This document shows, one piece after another, positions 25,363-34,604 of a stretch of 64,000 bases of DNA. Source of the stretch: Thalassobius sp. Cn5-15 (GTDB lineage Bacteria > Pseudomonadota > Alphaproteobacteria > Rhodobacterales > Rhodobacteraceae). The stretch is taken from NCBI RefSeq assembly GCF_022347685.1, contig NZ_JAKRGF010000002.1:248001-312000 (forward strand), read 5' to 3'. How positions within the stretch are numbered: position 1 is the stretch's first letter; every line of letters begins with the position of its first letter. The notes beneath the pieces are model-generated. The model did not search any database. It was given only the letters and a program-made list of their open reading frames with translations, and was not told the DNA's origin. A program made the position numbers and the translations under genes.

Positions 25363-25369
25363 TGTCGCC

Positions 25370-25735
25370 TCAGGACGCCTTATCAAGCAGGGCCAGCACG
25401 TCGTCCTTCTGGGCCGACGGTGCCTCTGCCTCATTACGGCGTTTTTCGCGTTTCAACTGGCGGTTCAGCACCTGCACCTCTTGGGTCTTACGGGCCGCTT
25501 CGGCGCGGTGCTTGTATTCGCGCAGCCATTCCCAGACGAAACCGATCAACAGACCCGAGATGATAGCCCCGAAGATCACCACAAAGAGCGGCAGTTCAAT
25601 TGACTGGCTAATGCCCAGCAGGCGCTCGAACGCCTCAGGCATCAGGGACAATGTCACAGTGCCACGGTTGGCAAAGGCAACAGACACCAGAACAAAGCCC
25701 AGAGTCGCAAGGAAGGCATAGCGGATGTAACGCAT
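25370..25735 (-). CDS. lapA: LapA-domain (DUF1049) membrane protein
   Basis: The 121-residue protein has two membrane segments, residues 4-22 and about 48-70, separated by a short loop with [11 protein letters not shown], followed by a basic coiled-coil-like tail ([28 protein letters not shown]). This is the layout of LapA, which in enterobacteria works with LapB/YciM in lipopolysaccharide assembly control. No lapB is visible here. It sits 7 bp downstream of ihfB and 7 bp upstream of trpF. Confidence 0.85.
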   Translation of the reverse strand: MRYIRYAFLATLGFVLVSVAFANRGTVTLSLMPEAFERLLGISQSIELPLFVVIFGAIISGLLIGFVWEWLREYKHRAEAARKTQEVQVLNRQLKREKRRNEAEAPSAQKDDVLALLDKAS

Positions 25736-25742
25736 CAGTATC

Positions 25743-26024
25743 TTACTTTCCGTTCAGTCGGTCACGCAGCAGCTTACCCGTCTTGAAGAAGGGTACGTGT
25801 TTCTCTTCTACCTCAACAGACTCGCCGGTGCGCGGGTTACGTCCCGTTCTGGCATCCCGCTTCTTTACTGAAAACGCGCCAAAACCGCGCAATTCCACAC
25901 GATCGCCGCGCGACATGGCACCGGTGATCTCGTCAAAAATCGTATTCACGATTTTTTCCACGTCCCGCTGGAACAGATGTGGATTTTCGTCTGCAATCTT
26001 CTGGATCAATTCCGAACGGATCAT
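25743..26024 (-). CDS. ihfB: Integration host factor subunit beta
   Basis: The 93-residue DNA-bending protein has [17 protein letters not shown] at the start, the [27 protein letters not shown] core, and the DNA-intercalating arm [12 protein letters not shown] with the conserved proline. This marks it as an IhfB/HU-superfamily protein, and genome context (rpsA nearby, lapA and trpF downstream) supports IhfB. A GGGGAGGA ribosome site decides the start at 26024. It forms the heterodimer with IhfA and would be the natural cofactor for the island's integrase. Confidence 0.96.
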   Translation of the reverse strand: MIRSELIQKIADENPHLFQRDVEKIVNTIFDEITGAMSRGDRVELRGFGAFSVKKRDARTGRNPRTGESVEVEEKHVPFFKTGKLLRDRLNGK

Positions 26025-26360
26025 CGGCAAGTCCTCCCCCGGGAAAAATATCTGGCTAAATGCAGCCCAATTCATTGGACTATAGAAAGAAATTCCTTTG
26101 ACGAAAACATACCTTTACGGTGTATGGCAAGTTTTCGCGGGCGAAAAAGGCGATCAGCGACCACATTCTCACCAAAAGCGGAACAGGAATGCAGAGCGCC
26201 ACTGGCGCGCGATCTTTACCTGTTCCGCGGGCATTGATGATTCGTGGTGCCAAACCATGGTCGTTCCTGACACACACCCGACTGTAAAACCGTGCTGCGC
26301 CGCCCCCCCTCAATAGTGTGAGGAGGCAGGCATACCATCATTGGCATGCCCTCATAGTCC
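26025..26360. other. Gap between ihfB and the DUF1963 gene
   Basis: The 336-bp stretch must contain the ihfB promoter. Near its right end a 8-bp stem (GGCATACC at 26329-26336 with GGCATGCC at 26343-26350, one G-U pair when read on the minus strand) lies just after the DUF1963 stop and may be a weak terminator. No gene or RNA was recognised in the rest. Confidence 0.45.
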
Positions 26361-27395
26361 TCAGGACACCACAACCTTGATGGTCACGCGCGAGACATCA
26401 AAATTATCGTAAGCCTCCTGATCCTCGAAGGCGAAATCAATACTGCAGATCTCATCAAAAAATCCGGTTGTGATGCTTGGCTCCATGCTGAGCAGATGGA
26501 ATGGGGACCCAGTGTTGAGTTGATAATGACTGCCCAGAAACTGCTGCACAGGGGCGCAGAAATCTCCGTCTTCAACAGTCTCGGCAAAGGGCTTCAGCCG
26601 TTCGTCGGCACGCGCCTGCAAGGCCTCCCATACCTCATGGTTCTCATCTGTGATGGCAACGTCAAGCCGGCGATGCTGCACATCGACGCCCGACACATCT
26701 TCGAACGGGTGGAAATCAAAATTCCACTGCCGGAACGGACCGGTGGTCGCGCCCCTTTCTTCGTAAGCTTCTAGGAATTCCCACTCGACCTCGAACTGTG
26801 ACAGATCTGGCATCTGCGGCATGTCCCTTGGGGGGTGGGTGTCGGCAGCATCCGGCGAATAGAGCACGCGGCAGCACATCTCATGATCGCCCTCAAAGTC
26901 ATAATACCACAGCTGCATGAAGAAGAAGAACAAGGTCCCGGTTTTCGGCATGTCGGGCATCCCCGGCAGACGCGGCACCTGCGCTAAATCTATCTGGGCG
27001 ATGAAATGCATCGGAACGCTTTCATCCCCTTCGATATCCGCCATTGGCCACGCCATTTCAGGTGGCAAATTGGGCAAGCCGCCCGCCCAACACCCCGGCG
27101 CACCCGGTAGATCAGCCGTGGGCATCAGGTCTAACATCAGGGCCGGGCGGCGGCGCAACGCCAGTTCGCTGGCGATCTCTTCCTCCGTCATCGGCGCGTA
27201 GTATTTTAGCATCCGCGCAGTCATTTCATCAAAATGTACCTGCGAAAAATCACCATCCACATAACGCTTCATCGTGGGGTCAAGCCCATCAACGGAGGCG
27301 TATGCGTCAAACGCCATCAGCGGTGTGATCTGAGCAAGAAACGCTTCCACCCGTTCAGCACGAATTTCTTTTGGGTCGGTCGGGGTCTGGGACAT
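26361..27395 (-). CDS. DUF1963 family protein
   Basis: The 344-residue protein has the DUF1963 pattern in its middle: GAPGCWAGGLPNLPPEMAWP, then MHFIAQIDLAQVPRLPGMPDMPKTGTLFFFF and a later YDFEGDH segment. Family members (YwqG-like) are cytoplasmic proteins of unknown role, some linked to polymorphic toxin immunity. The N-terminal ~85 residues are helical and acidic, and not typical of the shortest family members. It lies between rpsA and ihfB on the same strand, interrupting the usual rpsA-ihfB adjacency; an inserted immunity-type gene is one explanation. Confidence 0.82.
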   Translation of the reverse strand: MSQTPTDPKEIRAERVEAFLAQITPLMAFDAYASVDGLDPTMKRYVDGDFSQVHFDEMTARMLKYYAPMTEEEIASELALRRRPALMLDLMPTADLPGAPGCWAGGLPNLPPEMAWPMADIEGDESVPMHFIAQIDLAQVPRLPGMPDMPKTGTLFFFFMQLWYYDFEGDHEMCCRVLYSPDAADTHPPRDMPQMPDLSQFEVEWEFLEAYEERGATTGPFRQWNFDFHPFEDVSGVDVQHRRLDVAITDENHEVWEALQARADERLKPFAETVEDGDFCAPVQQFLGSHYQLNTGSPFHLLSMEPSITTGFFDEICSIDFAFEDQEAYDNFDVSRVTIKVVVS

Positions 27396-27536
27396 AAAAG
27401 GTCTCCTCGGAATGATAAAAATTCACCTATGCCTAGGGACGACAGATGGCGCGACTTAGACACGATAAAGGCGAAACCAAGAAGGGCAACACAAGACAAA
27501 CGATCCCCGCACACCGCCCCACCCCGCCCAAACAAA

Positions 27537-27563
27537 AAAGGCCCCGCAAACCGCGGGGCCTTT
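27537..27563 (-). terminator. Terminator after rpsA
   Basis: Eleven-bp stem AAAGGCCCCGC with GCGGGGCCTTT; on the minus strand a TTTTTT run follows. Confidence 0.95.
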
Positions 27564-27585
27564 CTAATTTCACAGGGTCGGACGA

Positions 27586-29265
27586 TTACTCGTCGCCGCC
27601 TTTCAGCGCTGCACCCAGGATGTCGCCCAGCGACGCACCGGAGTCGGAGGAACCGTACTGTTCCACGGCCTCTTTCTCTTCGGCAATTTCGCGTGCTTTG
27701 ATCGACAGGCCCAGACGACGGGTCTTGTTGTCCACGTTGGTCACGCGCACATCAACCTTGTCACCAACCGAAAAACGCTCGGGGCGCTGTTCGGCACGGT
27801 CACGGGACAGATCGGAACGACGGATGAAGGATTTCATGCCTTCGTATTCCACTTCGATGCCGCCGTCTTCGATTGCGGTCACTTCAACGGTTACGATCGA
27901 GCCACGCTTAACGCCGCCGGTTGCTTCGGCGAACTTGTCGCCACCCAGGGCTTTGATCGACAGCGAGATGCGTTCTTTTTCAACATCCACTTCGGAGACA
28001 ACGGCCGAAACCATGTCGCCTTTGCGGTAGTTCTGGATCGCGTCTTCGCCACGTTCGTCCCAAGACAGGTCGGACAGGTGAACCATGCCGTCGATTTCGC
28101 CGGGCAGGCCGATGAACAGACCAAATTCGGTGATGTTCTTGACTTCGCCTTCGACTTCGGTGCCCTCGGGGTGAGTTTCCGAGAAGACTTCCCACGGGTT
28201 GCGCATGGTCTGCTTCAGGCCCAGCGACACGCGGCGCTTGCCGGCGTCGATTTCCAGAACCATGACGTCCACTTCCTGCGAGGTCGAAACGATCTTGCCG
28301 GGGTGTACGTTTTTCTTGGTCCAGGACATTTCGGACACGTGAACCAGACCTTCAACGCCGGGCTCCAGCTCAACAAATGCACCGTAATCGGTGATGTTGG
28401 TGACGCGACCTTTGTGAACCGATTCCAGCGGGTACTTGGCGGCAACCAGATCCCACGGATCTTCTTGCAGCTGCTTCATGCCCAGGGAGATGCGGTGGGT
28501 GTCTTTGTTGATCTTGATGACCTGAACCTTAACGGTTTCACCGATCGACAGGATCTCGGACGGGTGGTTCACACGGCGCCATGCCATGTCGGTGACGTGC
28601 AGCAGGCCGTCTACGCCGCCCAGGTCAACGAAGGCACCGTATTCGGTGATGTTTTTAACAACACCGTCAACCGAATCGCCTTCGGCCAGTTTACCGATAA
28701 CTTCAGCACGCTGTTCGGCACGCGACTCTTCGAGGATCGCGCGACGCGACACAACGATGTTGCCACGACGACGGTCCATCTTCAGGATCTGGAACGGCTG
28801 CTTCAGACCCATCAGCGGGCCAGCGTCACGTACGGGACGTACGTCCACTTGCGAACCGGGCAGGAAGGCTACTGCGCCACCCAGATCAACGGTGAAGCCA
28901 CCTTTGACGCGGCCGAAGATGGCACCGTCAACACGCTGTTCGTCAGCATAGGCTTTTTCCAGACGATCCCAGGCTTCTTCACGGCGTGCCATCTCGCGCG
29001 AGATAACAGCTTCGCCACGGGCGTTTTCAGCAGCGCGCAGGTAAACCTCAACATTGTCGCCAACAGCGATTTCAGGAGCTTCACCCGGGTTTGCGAATTC
29101 TTTCAGTTCAACGCGGCCTTCCATCTTGTAGCCTACGTCGATAATGGCCTGGCCCGCTTCAATCGCGATTACCTTGCCTTTAACAACGGAACCCTCGGTC
29201 GGGGTGTCCATTTCGAAGCTTTCGTTCAAGAGTGCTTCAAACTCTTCCATCGAGGTCATAGCCAT
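27586..29265 (-). CDS. rpsA: Ribosomal protein bS1
   Basis: The 559-residue protein has six S1-type OB-fold repeats, with the typical strings DVGYKMEGRVELKEF (repeat 1), GFTVDLGGAVAFLPGSQVD (repeat 2), YGAFVDLGGVDGLLHVTDMAW (repeat 3), YGAFVELEPGVEGLVHVSEMSW (repeat 4), FGLFIGLPGEIDGMVHLSDLSW (repeat 5), and EVEYEGMKSFIRRSDLSR (repeat 6). It brings mRNA to the 30S subunit. The start at 29265 (MAMTSMEEFEALL) matches the family; longer in-frame sequence upstream is not conserved. The protein ends with a short acidic, Gly/Ser-rich tail. Confidence 0.98.
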   Translation of the reverse strand: MAMTSMEEFEALLNESFEMDTPTEGSVVKGKVIAIEAGQAIIDVGYKMEGRVELKEFANPGEAPEIAVGDNVEVYLRAAENARGEAVISREMARREEAWDRLEKAYADEQRVDGAIFGRVKGGFTVDLGGAVAFLPGSQVDVRPVRDAGPLMGLKQPFQILKMDRRRGNIVVSRRAILEESRAEQRAEVIGKLAEGDSVDGVVKNITEYGAFVDLGGVDGLLHVTDMAWRRVNHPSEILSIGETVKVQVIKINKDTHRISLGMKQLQEDPWDLVAAKYPLESVHKGRVTNITDYGAFVELEPGVEGLVHVSEMSWTKKNVHPGKIVSTSQEVDVMVLEIDAGKRRVSLGLKQTMRNPWEVFSETHPEGTEVEGEVKNITEFGLFIGLPGEIDGMVHLSDLSWDERGEDAIQNYRKGDMVSAVVSEVDVEKERISLSIKALGGDKFAEATGGVKRGSIVTVEVTAIEDGGIEVEYEGMKSFIRRSDLSRDRAEQRPERFSVGDKVDVRVTNVDNKTRRLGLSIKAREIAEEKEAVEQYGSSDSGASLGDILGAALKGGDE

Positions 29266-29460
29266 CTGGCGTATCAATCCTTTACAAGTCGTTTTAACTG
29301 GCCGACGGTTGTCTCCGCAGGTCTTGGGTTCATGATATCTTGCGCCGCAGCAACCGAGCAGTGGCATGAGGCGACACACAAACAAAGAACAAGGGCCTGA
29401 GTATTCCTCAAACCCTCCTCACCTCATCCGCGACTCTTTACGGTCACAAGATTGATCGCG

Positions 29461-29489
29461 CGTATAGGCCCTGACAGCCAATATAGCAA
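29461..29489 (-). promoter_or_regulatory. Candidate promoter for rpsA
   Basis: On the minus strand TTGCTA, a 17-bp spacer and TATACG lie about 200 bp before the rpsA start, giving a long leader. The gap 29266-29574 between rpsA and the divergent glycosyltransferase-like gene has no gene; bS1 often controls its own leader, which would fit. Confidence 0.45.
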
Positions 29490-29574
29490 GGAAAATACGA
29501 CTCTGACGCGCCTGTCGAACGGTCGTTCCCTGAACGCCCTTGCGGTACAGCCGGGCCGCTGGTAGCCACCACGC

Positions 29575-30408
29575 ATGGAAAAGCAAATCGTCTGCATCAA
29601 CTGGGGCACCAAATACGGCGCACCTTATGTGAACCGCCTCTACAAAATGGTCGAGGCGAATATCACCCCGCCCTTCCGCTTTGTCTGCTTCACTGACAAC
29701 AGCGACGATTTCCTGCCCGAAATTGATTGCTTTGACCTGCCGCCAATGCCCGGCTTTATGCCCAAAAACACGCTGGGCAAATGGCCGAAATCCCGCCTCT
29801 GGGCGCCGGAATTAGGTGATCTGAAAGGCGCGTTTCTGTTCATTGATCTAGATGTCGTGATCACCGGGTCGCTTGATTCCTTCTTTGAATACGGTGACCC
29901 CGACGATGTGGTTCTGGCCCGCAATGCCGCCAAACCACTGCACCGTCTGGGCCAGACCTCGATCTACCGGATGCCGGTGGGGGCGCTGGCGCCGCTGCAA
30001 CAGATCTTTGCCAATGATCCGCAGGCCGTCGCCGACAAATACCGGTTTGAACAGCATTTTGTGACCAAGAACGCCCCGAACGGCATCAAGTTCTGGCCGC
30101 GCACATGGGTGCAACACTTCCGCATCCAGTGCATACCGCGGTTCCCGCTGAACTATTTCACCGCCCCCAAGGTGCCGCGGGATTGCCGCGTGGTGATTTT
30201 CGCCGGATCGCTGAACCCGCCCGACGCGATGGTCGGCCAATACAAAGAGACCCTGCCACACCTGCCCCGACGCGCCCATATCAAACGCGCCTTCAGCATG
30301 AAGCGCCCACTGCGGGCCCTGCGACAGTTCTATTTCCCCGCCAAGTGGGTCAGTGACATCTGGGGCAAGGCCGACGCCTCCACCGCAGCAGAGCGCAAGA
30401 CAGACTGA
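29575..30408 (+). CDS. Glycosyltransferase-like protein (GT-A fold)
   Basis: The 277-residue protein begins with a beta strand (QIVCINWGTKYG) and contains FRFVCFTDNSDDF followed by AFLFIDLDVVI, where the DxD-type motif DLD would coordinate the nucleotide-sugar metal ion. This order matches small GT-A-fold glycosyltransferases of the type often called DUF or GT8/32-like in roseobacters. No signal peptide or membrane segment is visible, so it probably acts in the cytoplasm on a surface glycan precursor. It reads divergently from rpsA and shares a hairpin terminator with the convergent nitroreductase gene. Confidence 0.72.
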   Translation: MEKQIVCINWGTKYGAPYVNRLYKMVEANITPPFRFVCFTDNSDDFLPEIDCFDLPPMPGFMPKNTLGKWPKSRLWAPELGDLKGAFLFIDLDVVITGSLDSFFEYGDPDDVVLARNAAKPLHRLGQTSIYRMPVGALAPLQQIFANDPQAVADKYRFEQHFVTKNAPNGIKFWPRTWVQHFRIQCIPRFPLNYFTAPKVPRDCRVVIFAGSLNPPDAMVGQYKETLPHLPRRAHIKRAFSMKRPLRALRQFYFPAKWVSDIWGKADASTAAERKTD

Positions 30409-30429
30409 CCCACCGGATCGCAGACATGT

Positions 30430-30465
30430 AAAAGGCCGCAGCGGACGATCCCCTGCGGCCTTTTT
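30430..30465. terminator. Bidirectional terminator
   Basis: Twelve-bp stem AAAAGGCCGCAG with CTGCGGCCTTTT around an 11-base loop; T-runs flank it on both strands, serving both convergent genes. Confidence 0.92.
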
Positions 30466-30501
30466 GATGCCCTTATCCGGGTTTGGCCGGATCTGGTCGG
30501 T

Positions 30502-31134
30502 TTACTTCACCTCAGTGATGAACTGATCCCGGGGACGGCGGACTTTTTTCAGGTTCACCAGCCAATCGCCCTGACCGTCACGGTAACCCAGCGGCAACAA
30601 CAAAACCGACCGCAAGCCGCGCTCTTTCAGGCCCAGAATCTCATCAACCGCTCCGGGATCGAACCCTTCCATCGGGGTGCAATCTACCTCTTCTACAGCA
30701 GCAGCAGCCATGGCAAAGCCAAGCGCGATGTAGGCCTGACGGGCCGCGTGTTCGTAGTTCACCTGCGCGTCACGCGGCAGGTAGTTGTTTTTCAGGTTGG
30801 TATAATAAGCCTCTAGCAACTCGCTGCGGCCGCCGCGCTCATCCGCCATCTGATCAGTCACCGCATCAATGCGCGCCTCAGAATAGTTATCCCACGCGGC
30901 AAACACCAACAGGTGCGAACCGTCAGTGATCTGTTGTTGATTCCAAGCCACCGGTTTGATCTTCTCGCGCAGCTCGGGGTTGGTCACCACCAGCACCTCA
31001 AACGGCTGCAACCCGCTGGAGGTCGGCGCCAGTTCGATGGCCTTCAAAATGGTTTCCAGCTTCTCGTCCGATACGGATTTGGAAGGGTCCATTTTCTTGG
31101 TCGCATAGCGCCAGTTCAGTTTTTCGATCAGCAT
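30502..31134 (-). CDS. NAD(P)H nitroreductase-family flavoprotein (NfsB-like)
   Basis: The 210-residue protein starts MLIEKLNWRYATKKMDPSK, the N-terminal FMN-binding pattern (R-x-A-x-K) of oxygen-insensitive nitroreductases. IELAPTSSGLQPFEVLVV, the QAYIALGFAMAAAAVEEVDCTPMEGF block and the final LGYRDGQGDW are also family signatures and correspond to FMN and NAD(P)H contacts. A TTG six codons upstream could be an alternative start. Likely cytoplasmic and dimeric, reducing quinones or nitro compounds. It is monocistronic, convergent with the glycosyltransferase-like gene. Confidence 0.9.
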   Translation of the reverse strand: MLIEKLNWRYATKKMDPSKSVSDEKLETILKAIELAPTSSGLQPFEVLVVTNPELREKIKPVAWNQQQITDGSHLLVFAAWDNYSEARIDAVTDQMADERGGRSELLEAYYTNLKNNYLPRDAQVNYEHAARQAYIALGFAMAAAAVEEVDCTPMEGFDPGAVDEILGLKERGLRSVLLLPLGYRDGQGDWLVNLKKVRRPRDQFITEVK

Positions 31135-31288
31135 CTCTGTCTCATCCCGCAAACGCCCTTCGATAAGGGCAATTAAATTCAGAAACAGTTAGTTGGGGAT
31201 GATCCCGCCCAGTGCAAGGGGGCATCAGCACAGCATATACCAATGCGCAGAGCTGCCGTAGCGTCGCGCCGTAGAACTACGGATAAAA

Positions 31289-31894
31289 TTACATACGGTC
31301 GCGTATGGTCGCAATCGCCGCCTCAATCGCCGCAGCAATCGACAGATCAGACGTGTCGACCAACACCGCATCATCCGCCGGTTTCAGCGGTGCAGTGGCA
31401 CGTTCACTGTCTCGCTTGTCGCGCGCGATCACATCCGACAGCACATCGTCATAGGATTGTTCGCTGCCCTTTTCCGACAGCTCCTTGAAGCGGCGGGTCG
31501 CGCGCACTTCGGCGCTGGCGGTAACAAACAGCTTGGCCTCCGCCTCGGGGCAGATCACCGTGCCGATGTCACGACCGTCCAGCACCGCACCGCCATCGCG
31601 ACGGGCGAAAGCCACTTGAAAATCCACCAACGCGCTACGCACTTCAGGGATCACCGCAACCTTGCTGGCGGCCTGCGCCACATCAGCCGTGCGCAGATCG
31701 CCGCTCTCCAGATCCTCTGCCCGCAGGGCTTGTGCGGCCTCGATCGCATCGGCCCCTGCCAGAACCTTCGCCCCAACGGCACGATAGAGCAGCCCCGTAT
31801 CCAGATGCGCGTAGCCGAAATGCGTTGCGACAGCCTTGGAAATGGTGCCTTTGCCTGAAGCGGCGGGTCCGTCGATTGCGATGGTGAATGGCAT
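31289..31894 (-). CDS. cmk: Cytidylate kinase
   Basis: The 201-residue kinase starts [23 protein letters not shown] with the P-loop [19 protein letters not shown] is the CMP-binding segment, [13 protein letters not shown] the characteristic Asp-Gly-Arg-Asp block, and [10 protein letters not shown] followed by [19 protein letters not shown] the lid and C-terminal pattern. It phosphorylates CMP and dCMP. The gene follows aroA (147 bp with a hairpin between), the standard aroA-cmk pair. Confidence 0.97.
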   Translation of the reverse strand: MPFTIAIDGPAASGKGTISKAVATHFGYAHLDTGLLYRAVGAKVLAGADAIEAAQALRAEDLESGDLRTADVAQAASKVAVIPEVRSALVDFQVAFARRDGGAVLDGRDIGTVICPEAEAKLFVTASAEVRATRRFKELSEKGSEQSYDDVLSDVIARDKRDSERATAPLKPADDAVLVDTSDLSIAAAIEAAIATIRDRM

Positions 31895-31995
31895 GTCTCG
31901 CTCCTCTTCCTCAAGCAGAGGGGTACTGCACCCCCCGCCCTGCCTCAAGGTGGAATTATGGCGCACCCTCGTGATGCCCCTTCAAAACGGCAAAA

Positions 31996-32014
31996 CCCGG
32001 CCGCTTGGGCCGGG
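31996..32014 (-). terminator. Hairpin between aroA and cmk
   Basis: CCCGGCC with GGCCGGG and a 5-base loop; the minus strand continues GTTTTGCC. It probably ends or attenuates the aroA transcript. Confidence 0.75.
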
Positions 32015-32041
32015 CTTCACTCTACAAACAACGGCCAGCGA

Positions 32042-33388
32042 TCAGTCGCGGCGCAAATCAGCACCAAGACCGCCCATCAGATCCTCAAAAATCGGGAAAG
32101 AAGTGGCAATCGGGCTGCCGTCATCGACAGACACCGGCGCGCTTGCCGCCATGCCCATCACCATGAAGCTCATGGCGATACGGTGATCCAGATGGCTCTC
32201 GCAGGTGGCGCCACCGGGCACATTGCCGTGGCCGCGCCCTTTGACAATCCACCAATCCTCGCCCTCATCCACCTCAACGCCGTTGAGGCGCAGACCCTTG
32301 GCCATCGCATCAATTCGGTCGCTTTCTTTGACGCGCAACTCTTTCACACCGCGCATCACGGTATCACCCTCGGCAAAGGCCGCGACAACGGACAGCACCG
32401 GATATTCGTCGATCATGCTGGCCGCGCCTTCGGGGTCAATCTCGGCCCCTTTCAGATCGGGCGAGAACCGCGCGCGCAGATCCGCCACCGGCTCGCCCCC
32501 CTCTTCGCGCGGGTTCTCAAACGTCAGGTCCGCGCCCATGGATTGCAGCGCATAAAACAAGCCCGCCCGGGTTGGGTTCAAACCAATGTTGGGCACCAAG
32601 ACATCCGATCCAGGCGTGATGATCGCCGCACAGACAGGGAAGGCCGCCGAGGATGGATCACGCGGCACCACGATGGTTTGCGGTGTCAGTTCAGGCCGAC
32701 CTTTCAGGGTGATGACGCGGCCCTCGTCGGTCACTTCGGTGCGGATATCAGCACCGAAACCTGCCAGCATCCGCTCGGTGTGGTCGCGGGTCGCCTCTTT
32801 CTCAATCACCACAGTCTCCCCCGGCGCATTCAGACCCGCGAGCAAAACCGCAGATTTCACCTGCGCAGACGGCATCGGAACCTCATAACGCACAGGCACC
32901 GGATCAGCCGCGCCAACAATGGTCATCGGCAGCCGGCCACCAGAGCGGCCATAGGACTGCGCCCCGAACAAAGCAATCGGATCCGTCACCCGCGCCATCG
33001 GCCGCCCGTTCAGCGATGCATCCCCCGTGAAGGTCACGGTAATCGGCGTCGTCGCCATCGCGCCCATAATCAGACGCACACCAGTGCCGGAGTTGCCGCA
33101 ATCAACCACATTGCCGGGTTCCGCAAAGCCGCCAACACCGACGCCATGCACATGCCATGTGCCATCCTCATCGCGCGTCACCTCCGCGCCGAAGGCACGC
33201 ATGGCTTTCGCAGTATCCAGCACGTCTTCACCTTCCAACAGGCCGGTGACCACGGTCTCACCTACTGCCATCGCGCCGAACAACAACGACCGGTGACTGA
33301 TAGATTTATCGCCGGGGACATGGGCCTCACCCTTCAGCGGGCCGCATTTATGCGATGACATCGGAATGGGGGTGCCGTGGCCGGACAT
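32042..33388 (-). CDS. aroA: 5-enolpyruvylshikimate-3-phosphate synthase
   Basis: The 448-residue enzyme of the shikimate pathway has [20 protein letters not shown] near residues 24-43, with the phosphate-binding Lys-Ser, [12 protein letters not shown] near 100-111, and the C-terminal [21 protein letters not shown] and [12 protein letters not shown] blocks. The GNSGTGVRL version (Gly rather than Ala at the glyphosate-contact position cannot be settled by eye) resembles the class II-like alphaproteobacterial enzymes. It joins phosphoenolpyruvate to shikimate-3-phosphate in the cytoplasm. cmk follows downstream. Confidence 0.97.
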   Translation of the reverse strand: MSGHGTPIPMSSHKCGPLKGEAHVPGDKSISHRSLLFGAMAVGETVVTGLLEGEDVLDTAKAMRAFGAEVTRDEDGTWHVHGVGVGGFAEPGNVVDCGNSGTGVRLIMGAMATTPITVTFTGDASLNGRPMARVTDPIALFGAQSYGRSGGRLPMTIVGAADPVPVRYEVPMPSAQVKSAVLLAGLNAPGETVVIEKEATRDHTERMLAGFGADIRTEVTDEGRVITLKGRPELTPQTIVVPRDPSSAAFPVCAAIITPGSDVLVPNIGLNPTRAGLFYALQSMGADLTFENPREEGGEPVADLRARFSPDLKGAEIDPEGAASMIDEYPVLSVVAAFAEGDTVMRGVKELRVKESDRIDAMAKGLRLNGVEVDEGEDWWIVKGRGHGNVPGGATCESHLDHRIAMSFMVMGMAASAPVSVDDGSPIATSFPIFEDLMGGLGADLRRD

Positions 33389-33522
33389 GGTGCGCTCTCC
33401 TCATAGTCTTAGGCGCTGATAGCGCAAACTCAGAGGTGCGTCTATATGGCCAAAGGGACAAATGAAACAGGGCGCCCGACGCGCACCGTTTCAATGCCCT
33501 CTAGATACTCAAATTCCCGACC

Positions 33523-34392
33523 TTAGAACCACTGCCCCGGCTCCATCAGGCCCAGATCCAGCAGCTGACGCGAATGCCATTCAAACGGGGCAGAGTTGTG
33601 CCAGCGGAAGGTATCAATTTCAAACGTCGATCCCGGGTTCCGCTTCAGCGCTTTGGCGGTGCGGAAGGAACACAGCGCTGCGGTCAGGTTATGGTGCCAC
33701 GGGCAGGCGTAGGTGTTGTATTCTTCGTCATTGAAGGTGTGATCTTCGCGCAGGCGCAGGCCTTCTTTGGCGCGAAACAGCGCGATCCGGTCAATCTTGC
33801 GTCGTTTGGCGGGAATGTGTTCCTCATAACGCCAACGCAGGCCGCCGAAGAAATCCAACTGCCGTTCCTTGGGATGATTGTGGTTGTCAGGATCAGGACG
33901 GGCCAGCGCATAATACCCCGATTTATCCAGATGCGCGCTGTCCAGCGAAACGGCGTCAGGGTGACGATCAAGGTTATCGGCGTAAAGATCGACCACATAG
34001 GTCAGCATGGAAAACCGCCGCTCTTCGGTATGATAGGCCAGCATCTCCCCCACGGTACGCGTTTCGCAAAATGGGTAGAACAGATATTCCGCATTGTAGC
34101 AGTAGAACATCCACTGTCCGGCGGCGGCATCAATCAGTTGGTTCACCGCCCCCTGCGCCGCATCCGGCACCGAGGTGTCATATGTAATGCGATGCGCAAC
34201 AGCCGCTACATCTTCGGCCAACATAAACGCCTCTGGCATGAACACCAGAACAGTGGCGAAACCAGTGTTCAGATGATGGCGCAGGGTTGTGTCAATCTCT
34301 GCCTCATCTTCGGCGAAGATCAGGGCAATCGGCCCTTTTTTCAGCGCGCTCGCGCCGGTTTTCAGAAACTCTGCCAGACTGTTGTACTGCAT
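33523..34392 (-). CDS. Roseobacter-type hypothetical, possibly glycosyltransferase-like
   Basis: The 289-residue protein opens with MQYNSLAEFLKTGASALKKGPIALIFAEDEAEI, continues FATVLVFMPEAF, and has a central WMFYCYNAEYLFYPF with later RYEEHIPAKRRKIDRIALF and TYACPWHHNLTAA. The pattern of short strand-helix units followed by a W/Y-rich middle resembles small family-2-like glycosyltransferases of Rhodobacterales, but no DxD motif can be defended. No signal peptide. It sits upstream of aroA on the same strand with a 134-bp gap, divergent from miaB. Function is uncertain. Confidence 0.6.
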   Translation of the reverse strand: MQYNSLAEFLKTGASALKKGPIALIFAEDEAEIDTTLRHHLNTGFATVLVFMPEAFMLAEDVAAVAHRITYDTSVPDAAQGAVNQLIDAAAGQWMFYCYNAEYLFYPFCETRTVGEMLAYHTEERRFSMLTYVVDLYADNLDRHPDAVSLDSAHLDKSGYYALARPDPDNHNHPKERQLDFFGGLRWRYEEHIPAKRRKIDRIALFRAKEGLRLREDHTFNDEEYNTYACPWHHNLTAALCSFRTAKALKRNPGSTFEIDTFRWHNSAPFEWHSRQLLDLGLMEPGQWF

Positions 34393-34523
34393 CACTCTAA
34401 CCTGCAACTTGGGCGCCCTGTCGGGCCACCGCTATGATCACCATCCGGCAATTGCCTCATTAGGGCCAGCGCGTTGGGGTATGACCTCTGTTTTTCAGGT
34501 AAAGTCTGCTAATTTGCCTCGCA

Positions 34524-34551
34524 TTGCAAGTCACCCGCGTTGTGGTATAGG
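34524..34551 (+). promoter_or_regulatory. Candidate promoter for miaB
   Basis: TTGCAA and TATAGG with a 16-bp spacer, about 55 bp before the miaB start. Confidence 0.5.
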
Positions 34552-34604
34552 ACAGCGCCTTAAAACATGACCCAGCGCGCGCAAGATCAAATCAGGACAA
34601 GCTC

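Noticed and set aside
26200-26330. Possible tRNA or small RNA in the ihfB upstream gap
   Set aside because: The short stems present do not form a cloverleaf, and no T-loop consensus was found.
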